Positions 47,088-56,549 are shown, counted from the stretch's first letter. The stretch is 64,000 bases of DNA from Marinomonas aquiplantarum (GCF_003314975.1 NZ_QNRF01000001.1:558001-622000), one strand, 5' to 3'. Made by a program: numbers and translations. The notes: generated by a model from the letters alone, not told the origin.

Positions 47088-48058
47088 GATGCCACTCCCC
47101 AATCGGCAGATTTATGACAGGCCCTTAATTTTCCAACTTGATACTCTTCTAATGTCGGTGCTTCTTTCACACAGCGCTCTTCTGCAAATTCACAGCGCGA
47201 ATGGAATGGGCAACCAGAAGGTAAGTTCAGCAGGTTGGGCGGGTTACCAGGAATGGTCGTCAGTATGTCTCCTTCACTGTCCAATCGTGGAATGGCTTGC
47301 AATAAGCCTCTGGTGTAAGGGTGAGTGGGTTGATAGAAAACATCTTCTGTGGAGCCGTATTCCATGGTTTGCCCTGCGTACATCACTAACACCTTGTCGC
47401 ATAAGCCTGCCACCACACCCAAATCGTGGGTGATCATGATGATGGAGGTGTTGAAGTCATTTTTAAGTTCATTCAACAAGGTCAAAATCTGTGCTTGTAC
47501 GGTCACATCCAGCGCCGTTGTTGGCTCGTCAGCTATCAATAATTTCGGCTGACAAAGTAATGCCATGGCGATCATCACACGTTGGCGCATACCACCAGAA
47601 AATTCGTGCGGATACATGTTCATGCGTTTTCTTGCTTCCGGCATTTTAACCGCATCGAGCATCTTTACGGCTTCTTCAAAAGCATCGACCTTGCTCATTC
47701 CTTTATGCAGCATCAAGACTTCAATCAGCTGCTTACCCACTTTCATATAAGGGTTAAGTGAGGTCATTGGGTCTTGGAAGATCATGGCGATCTCCTTCGA
47801 ACGAATGCGATTCATCTGTTTGTCGGATAAGCTCAGGATGTCTTGTCCTTTAAAACGCGCTTGTCCCCCGATAATGCCGTTTTTGGCCAACAGCCCCATT
47901 AGAGCAAAGGCGGTTTGACTCTTCCCCGAGCCTGATTCACCCACAATGCCCAAGGTTTCCCCTTGTCCAAGGGTAAAATTTAAATCATTGACCGCGGTCA
48001 CAAAGCCATCTGGGGTGCGGAAGTTTACTCGTAAGTTATCCACTTCTAGCAAATTCAT
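47084..48058 (-). CDS. oppD: Oligopeptide ABC transporter ATP-binding protein OppD
   Basis: Second ATPase of the importer, 324 aa. Walker A GESGSGKSQ, signature FSGGMRQRV, Walker B LLIADEPTTALDV and the C-terminal NLPSGCPFHSRCEFAEERC cluster. The FSGGMRQRVMIAMAL signature is typical of OppD/DppD. It follows oppC by 9 bp and overlaps oppF. Confidence 0.94.
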   Translation of the reverse strand: MNLLEVDNLRVNFRTPDGFVTAVNDLNFTLGQGETLGIVGESGSGKSQTAFALMGLLAKNGIIGGQARFKGQDILSLSDKQMNRIRSKEIAMIFQDPMTSLNPYMKVGKQLIEVLMLHKGMSKVDAFEEAVKMLDAVKMPEARKRMNMYPHEFSGGMRQRVMIAMALLCQPKLLIADEPTTALDVTVQAQILTLLNELKNDFNTSIIMITHDLGVVAGLCDKVLVMYAGQTMEYGSTEDVFYQPTHPYTRGLLQAIPRLDSEGDILTTIPGNPPNLLNLPSGCPFHSRCEFAEERCVKEAPTLEEYQVGKLRACHKSADWGVAS

Positions 48059-48067
48059 AAGGCCTCC

Positions 48068-48994
48068 TTAACGGTCTTTTGGATCAAGGGCGTCGCGTAA
48101 ACCGTCGCCGAGGAAGTTAAAACAGAATAGGGTGACCACTAAGAAACCCAATGGCCAAGCCAGTTGCCAAACCGCGATTTCCATATTCTGCGCGCCTTCT
48201 GAAATCAACGCCCCCCAACTGGTCATAGGTTCTTGTACGCCCAAACCAAGGAAGCTGATGAAAGACTCAAGCAGAATCATATTCGGCACCAGCAAGGTGG
48301 CGTAAACCACCACAATGCCCAGTACATTTGGGACTATGTGTCGCAAAATGATTTTTGGGGTGGAGACACCGCAGGCATAAGCCGCTTCAATGTACTCTTT
48401 GTTTTTCAGACTTAGGGTTTGCCCGCGTACGATCCTCGCCATATCGAGCCAGGAAATCGCACCAATGGCGACAAAGATGAGAAATATATGTCGGCCAAAT
48501 AAGGTCATTAAGATGATGACGAAAAACATGAAAGGGAACGAATTTAAAATTTCCAGAAAGCGCATCATCACGCTGTCGACTCGTCCACCAATATAGCCAG
48601 ACGCGGCACCATAAAGTGTACCAATGACAATGGCGACGGCACTGCCCATGATGCCGACAAGTAAGGAAATTTGCCCTCCTTGTAAAGTTCGCACAAAAAT
48701 GTCGCGGCCTAAGGTGTCTGTACCAAAGTAATGACCGTTTTCAATGTTAGGACGGCCCAAAACAGAAATGTCTGATAAGGCTTCCCAGTCAATGTCGTCG
48801 TAATTCCATTGACTGAATAAAGGGCCAAGCAATGCGATGGCGGTAATCAGGGTTAATAGGACTAAGCTAGTGACTGCCGCGTGGTTAGAAAAAAAGCGGC
48901 GTCGGGCGTCTTGCCATAAGCTTCGACCTTCAATTTCCGTGACTTGTTCGGCGAACTGTTCAACGGCCTGGATTTTGTCTTGTGTAGTGATCAT
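48068..48994 (-). CDS. oppC: Oligopeptide ABC transporter permease OppC
   Basis: Inner-membrane permease, 308 aa. An N-terminal cytoplasmic stretch is followed by a helix at about 45-66, a periplasmic loop containing HYFGTDTLGRDIFVRTLQGG (an OppC/DppC hallmark), then five more helices. The coupling loop is EYIEAAYACGVSTPKIILRHIVPN. 12 bp after oppB. Confidence 0.94.
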   Translation of the reverse strand: MITTQDKIQAVEQFAEQVTEIEGRSLWQDARRRFFSNHAAVTSLVLLTLITAIALLGPLFSQWNYDDIDWEALSDISVLGRPNIENGHYFGTDTLGRDIFVRTLQGGQISLLVGIMGSAVAIVIGTLYGAASGYIGGRVDSVMMRFLEILNSFPFMFFVIILMTLFGRHIFLIFVAIGAISWLDMARIVRGQTLSLKNKEYIEAAYACGVSTPKIILRHIVPNVLGIVVVYATLLVPNMILLESFISFLGLGVQEPMTSWGALISEGAQNMEIAVWQLAWPLGFLVVTLFCFNFLGDGLRDALDPKDR

Positions 48995-49006
48995 ATTCGG
49001 TTGGCC

Positions 49007-49927
49007 TTAATAACGAATTTTAGGGTCAATAACAGCGTATAAAATATCAACAACCGCGTTGAACAATATGGTCAATGTGCCCACCAAAATGGTGACCCCC
49101 ATGACCATGGAGTAATCGCGGTTAAGAGCACCATTAATGAAATGTTGACCGATACCGCCAGTTCCGAAATACACATCAACAATCACCGAACCGGTAACAA
49201 TACCGACGAAAGCAGGGCCCAAATAGGAGATGACTGGCAGCATGGTAGGACGCAAGGCATGTTGGAAAATGATGCGATGCTTTGGCAAGCCTTTGGCATG
49301 TGCTGTGCGAATGAAATTCGAATGCATGGTTTCAATCATGCTGCCACGAGTAATACGGGCGATCTGCGCTATGTAGCTGGTGGACATGGCAATCACTGGC
49401 ATAATCAGATAAGGCCATGCACCACCATTCCAACCACCAGGTGGGAGCCAGTGGTTATAAATCGAGAAAAATAGGATACACAAAGGAGCCAAAACAAAAT
49501 TTGGTAACACAATGCCTAGATTAGCGAAGGCCATCACAGAGTAATCTATCCAAGAATTCTGCCTTAGGGCTGCAATAATGCCGCAACCTACGCCAAGTAT
49601 CAGAGCAACAAGAAACGACCAGATGCCTATTTCGGCAGAAACCGGAAAGCTCTGGGCAATCAGTTCATTAATGGTGAAGTCTTTATAACGAAATGAGGGA
49701 CCTAAATCCCCTTGTAATAAACCGCCTAGGTAATAGAAGTACTGATTAATAACAGGCTCATCCAAATGATATTTGGCATTGATGTTCGCTAATACTTCAG
49801 CAGGTAGAGCGCGTTCACTGGAAAAAGGGCTGCCGGGAGCGGCATGCATCAGAAAGAAGGATATCGTAATTAATACCAACAAGGTCGGAATCGCTTCTAA
49901 AATGCGCTTTGAGATAAATGTAAACAT
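49007..49927 (-). CDS. oppB: Oligopeptide ABC transporter permease OppB
   Basis: Inner-membrane permease, 306 aa, six helices. The N-terminal segment with PTLLVLITISFFLMHAAPGSP is the OppB/DppB signature, and the coupling loop is FIRTAHAKGLPKHRIIFQHALRP. It follows oppA after a 130-bp gap that holds a stem-loop. Confidence 0.94.
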   Translation of the reverse strand: MFTFISKRILEAIPTLLVLITISFFLMHAAPGSPFSSERALPAEVLANINAKYHLDEPVINQYFYYLGGLLQGDLGPSFRYKDFTINELIAQSFPVSAEIGIWSFLVALILGVGCGIIAALRQNSWIDYSVMAFANLGIVLPNFVLAPLCILFFSIYNHWLPPGGWNGGAWPYLIMPVIAMSTSYIAQIARITRGSMIETMHSNFIRTAHAKGLPKHRIIFQHALRPTMLPVISYLGPAFVGIVTGSVIVDVYFGTGGIGQHFINGALNRDYSMVMGVTILVGTLTILFNAVVDILYAVIDPKIRY

Positions 49928-49992
49928 AGTTATTACCGGATTATTAGATCCGCCAATAGACGGCTAATATTTGGAACTTGTAGAGTTCAAAA

Positions 49993-50022
49993 GATGCCCA
50001 ACGACGTTAGCCGTTGGGCATG
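49993..50022 (-). terminator. Attenuator hairpin between oppA and oppB
   Basis: 10-bp stem (arms ATGCCCAACG/CGTTGGGCAT) with a short T-rich tail (TCTTTTG) on the minus strand. It lies about 35 bp after the oppA stop, inside the operon, so partial termination is expected. Confidence 0.7.
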
Positions 50023-50056
50023 GTTTTCAACAGACGCTTGATGTTAAACGAGAGTC

Positions 50057-51673
50057 TTAGTGCTTGATGATGTACATGTCGCGTACGTACACGTTATCTT
50101 CAGGGTTAGGCATGTAGCCACCTAAATAGCTTTTTACTAAGCGCTTCTCGGTATATTGATAAATGGGGGCGACCGCCATGTCTTGCTCAATGGCAATCTC
50201 TTCTGCCTTGTTATAGTTTTCAGCAGGGTTTTGCATGGTGCGAGCATCGTGTAACAGCTTATCGTAGTTGGCGTTGCTGTACTTACCGTCGTTATTACCG
50301 TGAGTGGTTGTGAGCAGATCAAGCATAGTGGAGGCTTCGTTGTAATCCCCAATCCAACCGGCACGAGCAACGTCAAATTGCTGATGTTTTTTGGTTTCCA
50401 AGTAGGTTTTCCATTCTTGGTTTTCCAAAGTAACTTGCACACCTAAGGTTTTTTTCCACATGGAAGCAATTGCAATGGCGATCTTCTTATGGTTCTCGTT
50501 GGTGTTGTACAGAAGCTTGAAGGACAGCGGGTTGCTCTTATCGAAGCCGGCTTCTTCTAGTAAGGCTTGCGCTTTTTCATTACGTTCTTTTTGTGACCAA
50601 GTCGCGTAATCCGGTGTCTCTGGGTTAAAGTCATTGACCACTTCTGGGGTGAATGAATACGCAGGGATTTCACCAACGCCTGTGACGTATTTGGTAATCA
50701 CATCGCGATCAATGGCATAAGACAATGCTTTACGGACGCGGACGTCGTTGTAAGGCGCTTTGGTGGTGTTAAATTGGTAGTAATAGGTGCCCAATTTAGG
50801 CGTGACCACTACCTCGTCAGGAATGTCTCGGAGAAGTTGCTTGTAATGATCGTTGGGTAATTCGTAGCTCAAATCCATCTGACCAGCTTGGAAACGTTTT
50901 AGCTCGGCATTAGGGGACTCAATTGGCAAATAAGTAACTTTGTTGATGACGGTTTTCGCATCGTTCCAATAGTGTTGGTTACGAGTAAAGACCATCTTCT
51001 CGTTGACAATCCACTCGTCCATTTTATAGGCACCGTTTGAGACCATGTGCTCTGGCTTAGTCCAATCATCGCCCCACTTTTCGACCACTTTTTTCGGCAC
51101 AGGAAACATGTTTTGGTGTGAGGTCATCTTCACGAAGTAAGGCACTGGACGCTCTAATGTGACTTGGAAAGTATAATCATCAAGCGCTTTGACACCTAAC
51201 GTCGATGGCTCCGCTTCGCCCGCGATGATTTTTGATGCGTTCACAATGGATGGAATCTCCATGAACCAGGCATAAGGAGAGGCCGTTGCTGGATCAACAG
51301 AGCGAGTGAAGGCAAATACAAAGTCTTCTGCGGTAACTGGTTCGCCGTTAGACCATTTTGCGTCTTTACGAAGGTGGAATGTGTATTGAGTGTTGTCCGC
51401 GTTAACGTCGTAACTTGTCGCGACACCTGGGATTTGGTTGCCGTCGCCGTCTTGGTTGTACAAACCTTCAAACAGGTCTTTAGAACGAATAGAGCCTGGT
51501 GTGCCTTCAATTTTTTGTGGATCAAGCGTGGCTGGCTCAGAACCGCCGCCACGGACCAATTCTTGTTTGTCGGCAAGCACTACGCCTGCAGGTACGTCGG
51601 CAGCTTGCACTTGCAAGGCACTAATAGAAGCGGCGAGTACGGCGCTGGCGATGAGCGTTTTTGAGATTTTCAT
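50057..51673 (-). CDS. oppA: Oligopeptide-binding protein OppA
   Basis: Periplasmic peptide receptor (SBP_bac_5 family), 538 aa. The signal peptide MKISKTLIASAVLAASISA is cut after VQA-A. The mature start GGGSEPATLDPQKIEGTPGS and RKDAKWSNGEPVTAEDFVFAF are standard for OppA/MppA. GGGAA lies 6 bp before the ATG. First gene of oppABCDF. The 190-bp gap upstream, toward divergent cysZ, should hold its promoter. Confidence 0.94.
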   Translation of the reverse strand: MKISKTLIASAVLAASISALQVQAADVPAGVVLADKQELVRGGGSEPATLDPQKIEGTPGSIRSKDLFEGLYNQDGDGNQIPGVATSYDVNADNTQYTFHLRKDAKWSNGEPVTAEDFVFAFTRSVDPATASPYAWFMEIPSIVNASKIIAGEAEPSTLGVKALDDYTFQVTLERPVPYFVKMTSHQNMFPVPKKVVEKWGDDWTKPEHMVSNGAYKMDEWIVNEKMVFTRNQHYWNDAKTVINKVTYLPIESPNAELKRFQAGQMDLSYELPNDHYKQLLRDIPDEVVVTPKLGTYYYQFNTTKAPYNDVRVRKALSYAIDRDVITKYVTGVGEIPAYSFTPEVVNDFNPETPDYATWSQKERNEKAQALLEEAGFDKSNPLSFKLLYNTNENHKKIAIAIASMWKKTLGVQVTLENQEWKTYLETKKHQQFDVARAGWIGDYNEASTMLDLLTTTHGNNDGKYSNANYDKLLHDARTMQNPAENYNKAEEIAIEQDMAVAPIYQYTEKRLVKSYLGGYMPNPEDNVYVRDMYIIKH

Positions 51674-51897
51674 ATCGTTCCCTTTGTTGGTTAGCTGTTA
51701 GATGTGCTCTGTTATTGTGAGGCGTTTGAATTGCACCATTCAGATTCGCCCTTAAGCTTCCATAGTTCATTAATTAACAAAAGGTCACAATCGAAATTCC
51801 GTATCGCCTCATACGTCTAGTAAATGTGGAGACGTGAAGGGGCTCGTGATATTCTCAAACAGGTTTGATAGGAAAGATTGATAGGGTTGAATTTATT

Positions 51898-52677
51898 TTG
51901 ATTACACAACCATTTAAAGCGGCAGGGGCATTTTTGAAGGCCTTGCCATTAATTGCTTCAAAAGAATTAAGGCTGTTTATTTTAGCGCCGCTATTGGCAA
52001 ATTTTTTGTTGATCGCGCTTATCTACATGGTGGCGTTTAGTTATTTTCAAGACATATTAAATTGGGCGATGGGCTATCTACCGGATTGGCTGTCTTTTAT
52101 CAGTTGGCTTCTAGACTTGATTTTTGGGGCAGTCATTGCGGTCTTATTGTTTTACAGTTTTTCAATAGGAGTCAATATATTAGCGGCTCCATTTATGGCG
52201 TTTCTAGCGGAAAAAGTAGAAGAGAAGACCACAGGGAAAGTGTTTGATGAGAGTTTAACGGCCAGTGTGATTTTGGCGGTGATTGGCCGTAGTTTGCAAC
52301 GCGAAATGCAGAAAGTATTGTATTTTGTTCCGCGTTTTTTACTGCTGCTGGTGCTGTCTTTCATCCCGTTAGTTAATGTCATTGCGCCAGTTCTGCTGTT
52401 ATTGTTTTCTGCTTGGATGCTTGCTCTGCAATATATGGACTATGCTTTTGATAATAATAAGGTGTCGTTTTACGAGATGCGAATGGCCCTTAGAACTCAG
52501 CCACTGTTATGTTGGACGTTTGGTGGCATAGTAATGGTGTCTTTGACCATTCCACTGTTTAATTTGTTTGTGATGCCAATAGCTGTAGTGGCAGCGACTT
52601 TATTGTGGGTATCCATCTTTAGGGTAGAGAATGGAGATTTCTCTGCGTTGTTAAACTCTCATAATGGAATGAAATAA
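51898..52677 (+). CDS. cysZ: CysZ-like sulfate permease (EI24 family)
   Basis: Membrane protein of about 260 aa with several long hydrophobic segments. The opening PFKAAGAFLKALPLIASKELRLFILAPLLANFLL and the AAPFMAFLAEKVE segment match CysZ/EI24 proteins, which import sulfate for cysteine synthesis. No ATG lies near the start; TTG at 51898 gives a family-like beginning, TTG at 51865 is the other option. The stop overlaps the ATG of the response-regulator gene (TAATG). No cysteine-synthesis genes are near. Confidence 0.82.
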   Translation: MITQPFKAAGAFLKALPLIASKELRLFILAPLLANFLLIALIYMVAFSYFQDILNWAMGYLPDWLSFISWLLDLIFGAVIAVLLFYSFSIGVNILAAPFMAFLAEKVEEKTTGKVFDESLTASVILAVIGRSLQREMQKVLYFVPRFLLLLVLSFIPLVNVIAPVLLLLFSAWMLALQYMDYAFDNNKVSFYEMRMALRTQPLLCWTFGGIVMVSLTIPLFNLFVMPIAVVAATLLWVSIFRVENGDFSALLNSHNGMK

Positions 52678-53528
52678 TGTCGCTTAAAATATTGGTTGTG
52701 GACGATGCTTCGTTCACACGGGATTTGATTCGCAGAACCTTACGTAAGCAGTTTCCAGCCGTGGAGATTGAAGACGCAGTCAACGGCCGTAAAGCTCAGC
52801 AATTAATGAATAAAACCCAGTTTGATATGGTGCTATGTGACTGGGAAATGCCTGAGATGACGGGCGTTGAATTGTTAAAATGGTGCCGCGAACAACCTAA
52901 GTATCAAAAAGACGATGTGCCTTTTGTGATGATTACCAGCCGAGGCGACAAAGATCATGTGGTGGAGGCGGTACAAGCTGGCGTCACAGATTATTTGGGC
53001 AAGCCCTTTTCAGGTGAACAGCTGGTCAACAAGGTGTTAGGAGCGGCGAAAAAGCATAAGTTGGCTGGGAAGCTGACGGCACAAAAACCTAGGGCGGCGA
53101 GCGGTTCACCACAGGGTATCGCGGCCGCTTCCATTGATGTATTGATGGGTGGAGGAAGCGGTGCGACCAAAGCGGCGAAAACGCCTAAAATCGTGAACCC
53201 AAGTGAAGCAGAAGTCAGCGTTAAAGATGTTAAAATTCCAACCTTAGTTCGCTTTGAAAATAAGCAGTTTCGTTGCATGGTGATTCAATTCAGTAAGCAA
53301 GAAGCGTCTATGCTGATTAAGAGTGATGACGTGGTGCCTCAAGTATTAGGGCAAGCAGTACTGGATTTAGAACACAAATCCACCATTAATCGCCTAAATT
53401 ACTACGTACAATCTGTGGCCACGACAGAAAAGAAGCATGACTCAACTTTCTTAACCGTTGGTTTGCGCTTAATAGATCAAGATGCAGAGAAAGAAACCTT
53501 CATCAAGAGTTTGTTTGACGCTTTATAA
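52677..53528 (+). CDS. Response regulator with PilZ-like C-terminal domain
   Basis: 283 aa. Residues 1-125 are a complete CheY-type receiver: acidic pair Asp9-Asp10, acceptor Asp55 in VLCDWEMPEMTG, Thr/Ser in MITSRG and Lys109 in YLGKPFS. A low-complexity Ala/Gly/Lys linker (about 126-185) leads to a roughly 95-residue C-terminal beta-rich domain (PTLVRFENKQFRCMVIQFS). That domain has a PilZ-like outline but lacks the RxxxR and (D/N)xSxxG c-di-GMP motifs. Translationally coupled to cysZ. No cognate kinase is adjacent on this strand. Output unknown. Confidence 0.82.
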   Translation: MSLKILVVDDASFTRDLIRRTLRKQFPAVEIEDAVNGRKAQQLMNKTQFDMVLCDWEMPEMTGVELLKWCREQPKYQKDDVPFVMITSRGDKDHVVEAVQAGVTDYLGKPFSGEQLVNKVLGAAKKHKLAGKLTAQKPRAASGSPQGIAAASIDVLMGGGSGATKAAKTPKIVNPSEAEVSVKDVKIPTLVRFENKQFRCMVIQFSKQEASMLIKSDDVVPQVLGQAVLDLEHKSTINRLNYYVQSVATTEKKHDSTFLTVGLRLIDQDAEKETFIKSLFDAL

Positions 53529-53561
53529 GTCTCGACATTGAAAACTCATACAGTGAGCAAG

Positions 53562-53595
53562 AAGGCGCTACAGGTGACGGTAGCGCCTTTTTTTA
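53562..53595 (+). terminator. Terminator after the response-regulator gene
   Basis: Perfect 10-bp GC-rich stem (AAGGCGCTAC/GTAGCGCCTT) with an 8-nt loop and a seven-T tail. Sits between two convergent genes and overlaps the end of phoR. Confidence 0.93.
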
Positions 53596-54918
53596 TTCAC
53601 TTAGGGTGCTGGTGGTTTGGGTGACGGTATCTTTGCGTACACGGCTGGCTGGGAAGTGACAGGAGAAGGTACTGCCAGTGCCAGGCAAACTGCGGATTTG
53701 TAGTTTGGCTTCATGATGTAAGAGAACGTGTTTCACGATGGCAAGCCCTAAGCCAGTGCCACCCGTTTTTGAGCCACGTCCCTTATCAACCCGGAAAAAA
53801 CGCTCTGTGAGCCGGGGGATGTGTCGAGGATCAATTCCTAACCCTTGGTCTTTTACTGAAAAAATGCCATTCAACTCACTGGATTCCCATTTAATATTGA
53901 TCTCGCCACCGTCAGGTGAGTATTTGACAGCATTGACAATTAAGTTGGAAAAAGCACTGTAGAGTTCTTTATAAGAGCCATAAATTCGAGCGTCTTCAGA
54001 GATCTGAGTAACTAACTTGTGTTGATCCGTCATGATGGCCGTGGTGGTTTTTAGAATCGCCTCTACGATGTCTGATACGCGATACCATTGATTCTCTTCA
54101 CGTTTGTCATCGCTCTCAAGACGAGATAGCAACAATAAGTCTTCAATCAGTTGTTCCATCCGAACAGACTGCTCTGCCATGTTTACGATGCCTTTTTGCA
54201 TGCTTTTGGGCAGGTTGTCTTTAAACATGTCTAAGGTTTCAACATAGCCTTTAATGACGGTCAGAGGGGTTTTTAACTCATGGGAAGCATTGGCGACAAA
54301 GTCTTTGCGCATCTGCTCTAACAGGTGTAATCGCGTCACATCACGAACGAAAATAAGATGATCGTTTTTATCGTATAAAGTGGTTTGAACTTCTAGGTAG
54401 ACACCGTCTTTTGCTGGAGACTTAATGACCAGAGGTTCGCCAAAACGCTTTTGCGTAAAATAGCGGAAGAATTCTGGGCTGCGCACAATGTTGGTTATCA
54501 CTTGCCCACGGTCAACGGGTCGCATTAAGCCTAAGAAATGAGCAGCTGAATTGTTCCACCATTCGAGGTTGCCTTGGTTGTCCGCCATAATCACACCTTC
54601 TTTAAGTGCGCTGGTGGAGCTTTCAATCCGCGTTAAGGCTTGTCGCATACGACGTTTGGATTTTCGCTGTTTCTTTTGCAAGCGATATACTGCGTCAAAC
54701 ACTTCTCCCCAAATACCACTCGACTCTGGCGGAGCGGCACGTCCTGAATGACGTAGCCAGTTATGGAATTGATACAGCTGGTATAACTGCCAGTATAAGG
54801 TTCCTAGGGTATACAGCAGTAGAACAGCCAAAAAATGGCCAAGGATATAGCCAATTACGCTACAGGCGATAAAACCTGTTAACCAAGAAAGAATGGTGTT
54901 CCGCCAAATGGTTTTCAT
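53593..54918 (-). CDS. phoR: Phosphate-regulon sensor histidine kinase PhoR
   Basis: Membrane kinase of PhoB, 441 aa. Two N-terminal hydrophobic segments (about 10-45) with hardly any periplasmic loop are followed by a charged linker, a PAS domain (about 100-200), then DHp with His213 in NASHELKTPLTVIKGY. The ATPase domain has LIVNAVKYS (N), VKDQGLGI (G1), RFFRVD (F) and GGTGLGLAIVKH (G2). All catalytic boxes are intact. Overlaps phoB by 4 bp (ATGA). Confidence 0.95.
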   Translation of the reverse strand: MKTIWRNTILSWLTGFIACSVIGYILGHFLAVLLLYTLGTLYWQLYQLYQFHNWLRHSGRAAPPESSGIWGEVFDAVYRLQKKQRKSKRRMRQALTRIESSTSALKEGVIMADNQGNLEWWNNSAAHFLGLMRPVDRGQVITNIVRSPEFFRYFTQKRFGEPLVIKSPAKDGVYLEVQTTLYDKNDHLIFVRDVTRLHLLEQMRKDFVANASHELKTPLTVIKGYVETLDMFKDNLPKSMQKGIVNMAEQSVRMEQLIEDLLLLSRLESDDKREENQWYRVSDIVEAILKTTTAIMTDQHKLVTQISEDARIYGSYKELYSAFSNLIVNAVKYSPDGGEINIKWESSELNGIFSVKDQGLGIDPRHIPRLTERFFRVDKGRGSKTGGTGLGLAIVKHVLLHHEAKLQIRSLPGTGSTFSCHFPASRVRKDTVTQTTSTLSE

Positions 54919-55625
54919 ACCGACCTTTTTGCTGAGAAACGGTAACCTGTGCCTCGCACGGTTTGAATCAAGAAATCATGACTGTCACCAATGGCTTTAC
55001 GTAAACGACGAATATGCACATCAACGGTACGTTCTTCGACATAGACGTTGCCTCCCCAAACTTGATCCAATAGCTGTGCTCTTGAATAGGCTCGTTCTTG
55101 GTGAGTCATTAAAAATTTGAGTAAACGATATTCTGTTGGTCCCATGTCCAGAGGACGTGCGCCAATAGTGACACGTTGACTAATCGGGTCCAGAGTGAGG
55201 CCTTCGACTTCGATGGGTTCATCAATGCCTTGTGGCGTCGCTCGGCGTAGTACGGCTTTGAGACGCGCGACCAATTCACGTGGTGAAAAAGGCTTGGTGA
55301 TGTAATCATCCGCGCCGACTTCTAAACCTTGAATTTTATTGTCTTCTTCACTTTTTGCCGTCAGCATGATGACTGGGATTTCAGCTGTAGTACTGTCTTT
55401 CTTGATACGGCGCGTTAATTCGATACCGCTACCGCCAGGCATCATCCAGTCGACCAAAATTAAATCTGGTCGATGGTCCACGATAATTTCGTGAGCTTGC
55501 TGAATATTTTCGGCTTCCATGTATTCATAGCCAGCCATCTCTAAAGCAATGGCAATCATCTCGCGAATAGAAGATTCATCATCAATAATTAAAACTTTTT
55601 TACCGGTCACAGGATCTACCCTCAT
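54915..55625 (-). CDS. phoB: Phosphate-regulon response regulator PhoB
   Basis: OmpR-class transcription activator, 236 aa. The receiver has Asp15-Asp16 and the acceptor Asp59 in LILVDWMMPGGSG, with the lysine in YITKPFSPRELVARLKAVL. The C-terminal winged helix (about 140-236) includes RLLKFLMTHQERAYSRAQLLDQVWG and RTVDVHIRRLRKAIG. A Pho-box-like element upstream suggests autoactivation. Targets here are very probably pstSCAB-phoU. Confidence 0.96.
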   Translation of the reverse strand: MRVDPVTGKKVLIIDDESSIREMIAIALEMAGYEYMEAENIQQAHEIIVDHRPDLILVDWMMPGGSGIELTRRIKKDSTTAEIPVIMLTAKSEEDNKIQGLEVGADDYITKPFSPRELVARLKAVLRRATPQGIDEPIEVEGLTLDPISQRVTIGARPLDMGPTEYRLLKFLMTHQERAYSRAQLLDQVWGGNVYVEERTVDVHIRRLRKAIGDSHDFLIQTVRGTGYRFSAKRSV

Positions 55626-55655
55626 CTCAGGAACGGTTTTATTAAAGCGAGCAAT

Positions 55656-55674
55656 TATGACAATTTAGTTAAAC
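55656..55674 (-). promoter_or_regulatory. Pho box of phoB
   Basis: On the minus strand GTTTAACTAAATTGTCATA, with the same spacing and core (TTTAAC, 4 bp, TTGTCATA) as the pstS element. An A/T-rich TTTAATA lies about 10 bp downstream as a likely -10. The plus strand adjacent to it also reads CTGTCATAACTTTGCCACA (55674-55692), another Pho-like pair in the opposite direction. Confidence 0.65.
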
Positions 55675-55694
55675 TGTCATAACTTTGCCACATA

Positions 55695-56549
55695 TTAAGC
55701 AAAATAGCTGATAACTAAACCGATAAAGACACAGCATCCAATGCGGTTGTTTTCAAGAAAAGAGCGAAAACAAGCTTGCCTATCTCTGTTTTTTGCTTGC
55801 TGGTATTGCTTGTAAAACAACCAGATACAAATCAGCAAGGCCAGAAAATAGGGCCAACCCAGTGTGGCGAAGAAGCCGATCCATGTCAAAAGGGATAAGG
55901 TTAAAGCTTGTAAACACACAATGACCAATAGATCGTACTGGCCGAAGAGTATTGCGGTCGATTTGATGCCGACTTTTAAATCGTCTGGTCGGTCGGTCAT
56001 CGCATAGTAAGTGTCATAAGCGATCGTCCAGAAGCAATTAGCCAGAAACAGCATCCACAGAATAGGGTCGCTTAAACTGCCCCCTTGGGCGCTGTAAGCC
56101 ATAGGAATGGCCCAAGAGAAGGCTAAACCAAGAAAAAGCTGAGGCAGATGGGTATAACGCTTCATAAATGGGTACAGAGCAGCCAAACCAAGACCGACAA
56201 AAGACAGTAATATGGTTTGCCAGTCAGTTAGTAGCACCAAACAGAAACTGAGTAAGGACAAGCCTGTAAACAGAGCAAGGGCTTCTTTTTCAGATACTCG
56301 TCCTGAGGGGAGAGGACGGTTCTTCGTTCGATCAACATGACCATCTACCTTCCGATCCGCATAGTCATTGATCACACAGCCTGCCGATCGCATGCTAAAT
56401 ACCCCTAAGACGAAAATCACCAACAAAGACCAGTCTGGTCGCCCTTCGGCGGCTAGCCAAAGCGCCCATAAAGTAGGCCACATTAAGAGTAATGAGCCGA
56501 TCGGGCGATTAAAGCGGGTGAGTTCTGCGTAATCTTTTAGCTTGTTCAT
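55695..56549 (-). CDS. ubiA: 4-hydroxybenzoate polyprenyltransferase UbiA
   Basis: Membrane prenyltransferase of ubiquinone synthesis, 284 aa with about eight helices. First Asp-rich motif NDYADRKVDGHVDRT (residues 61-75), second motif DTYYAMTDRPDDLKVGIKSTA. Both bind magnesium pyrophosphate. Overlaps ubiC by 4 bp (ATGA). Confidence 0.96.
   Translation of the reverse strand: MNKLKDYAELTRFNRPIGSLLLMWPTLWALWLAAEGRPDWSLLVIFVLGVFSMRSAGCVINDYADRKVDGHVDRTKNRPLPSGRVSEKEALALFTGLSLLSFCLVLLTDWQTILLSFVGLGLAALYPFMKRYTHLPQLFLGLAFSWAIPMAYSAQGGSLSDPILWMLFLANCFWTIAYDTYYAMTDRPDDLKVGIKSTAILFGQYDLLVIVCLQALTLSLLTWIGFFATLGWPYFLALLICIWLFYKQYQQAKNRDRQACFRSFLENNRIGCCVFIGLVISYFA

Noticed and set aside
55674..55692. 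A Pho box on the plus strand next to phoB, as the promoter of a plus-strand gene
   Set aside because: The match is fair, but no plus-strand gene follows; downstream is ubiA on the other strand. It may only extend the phoB site.
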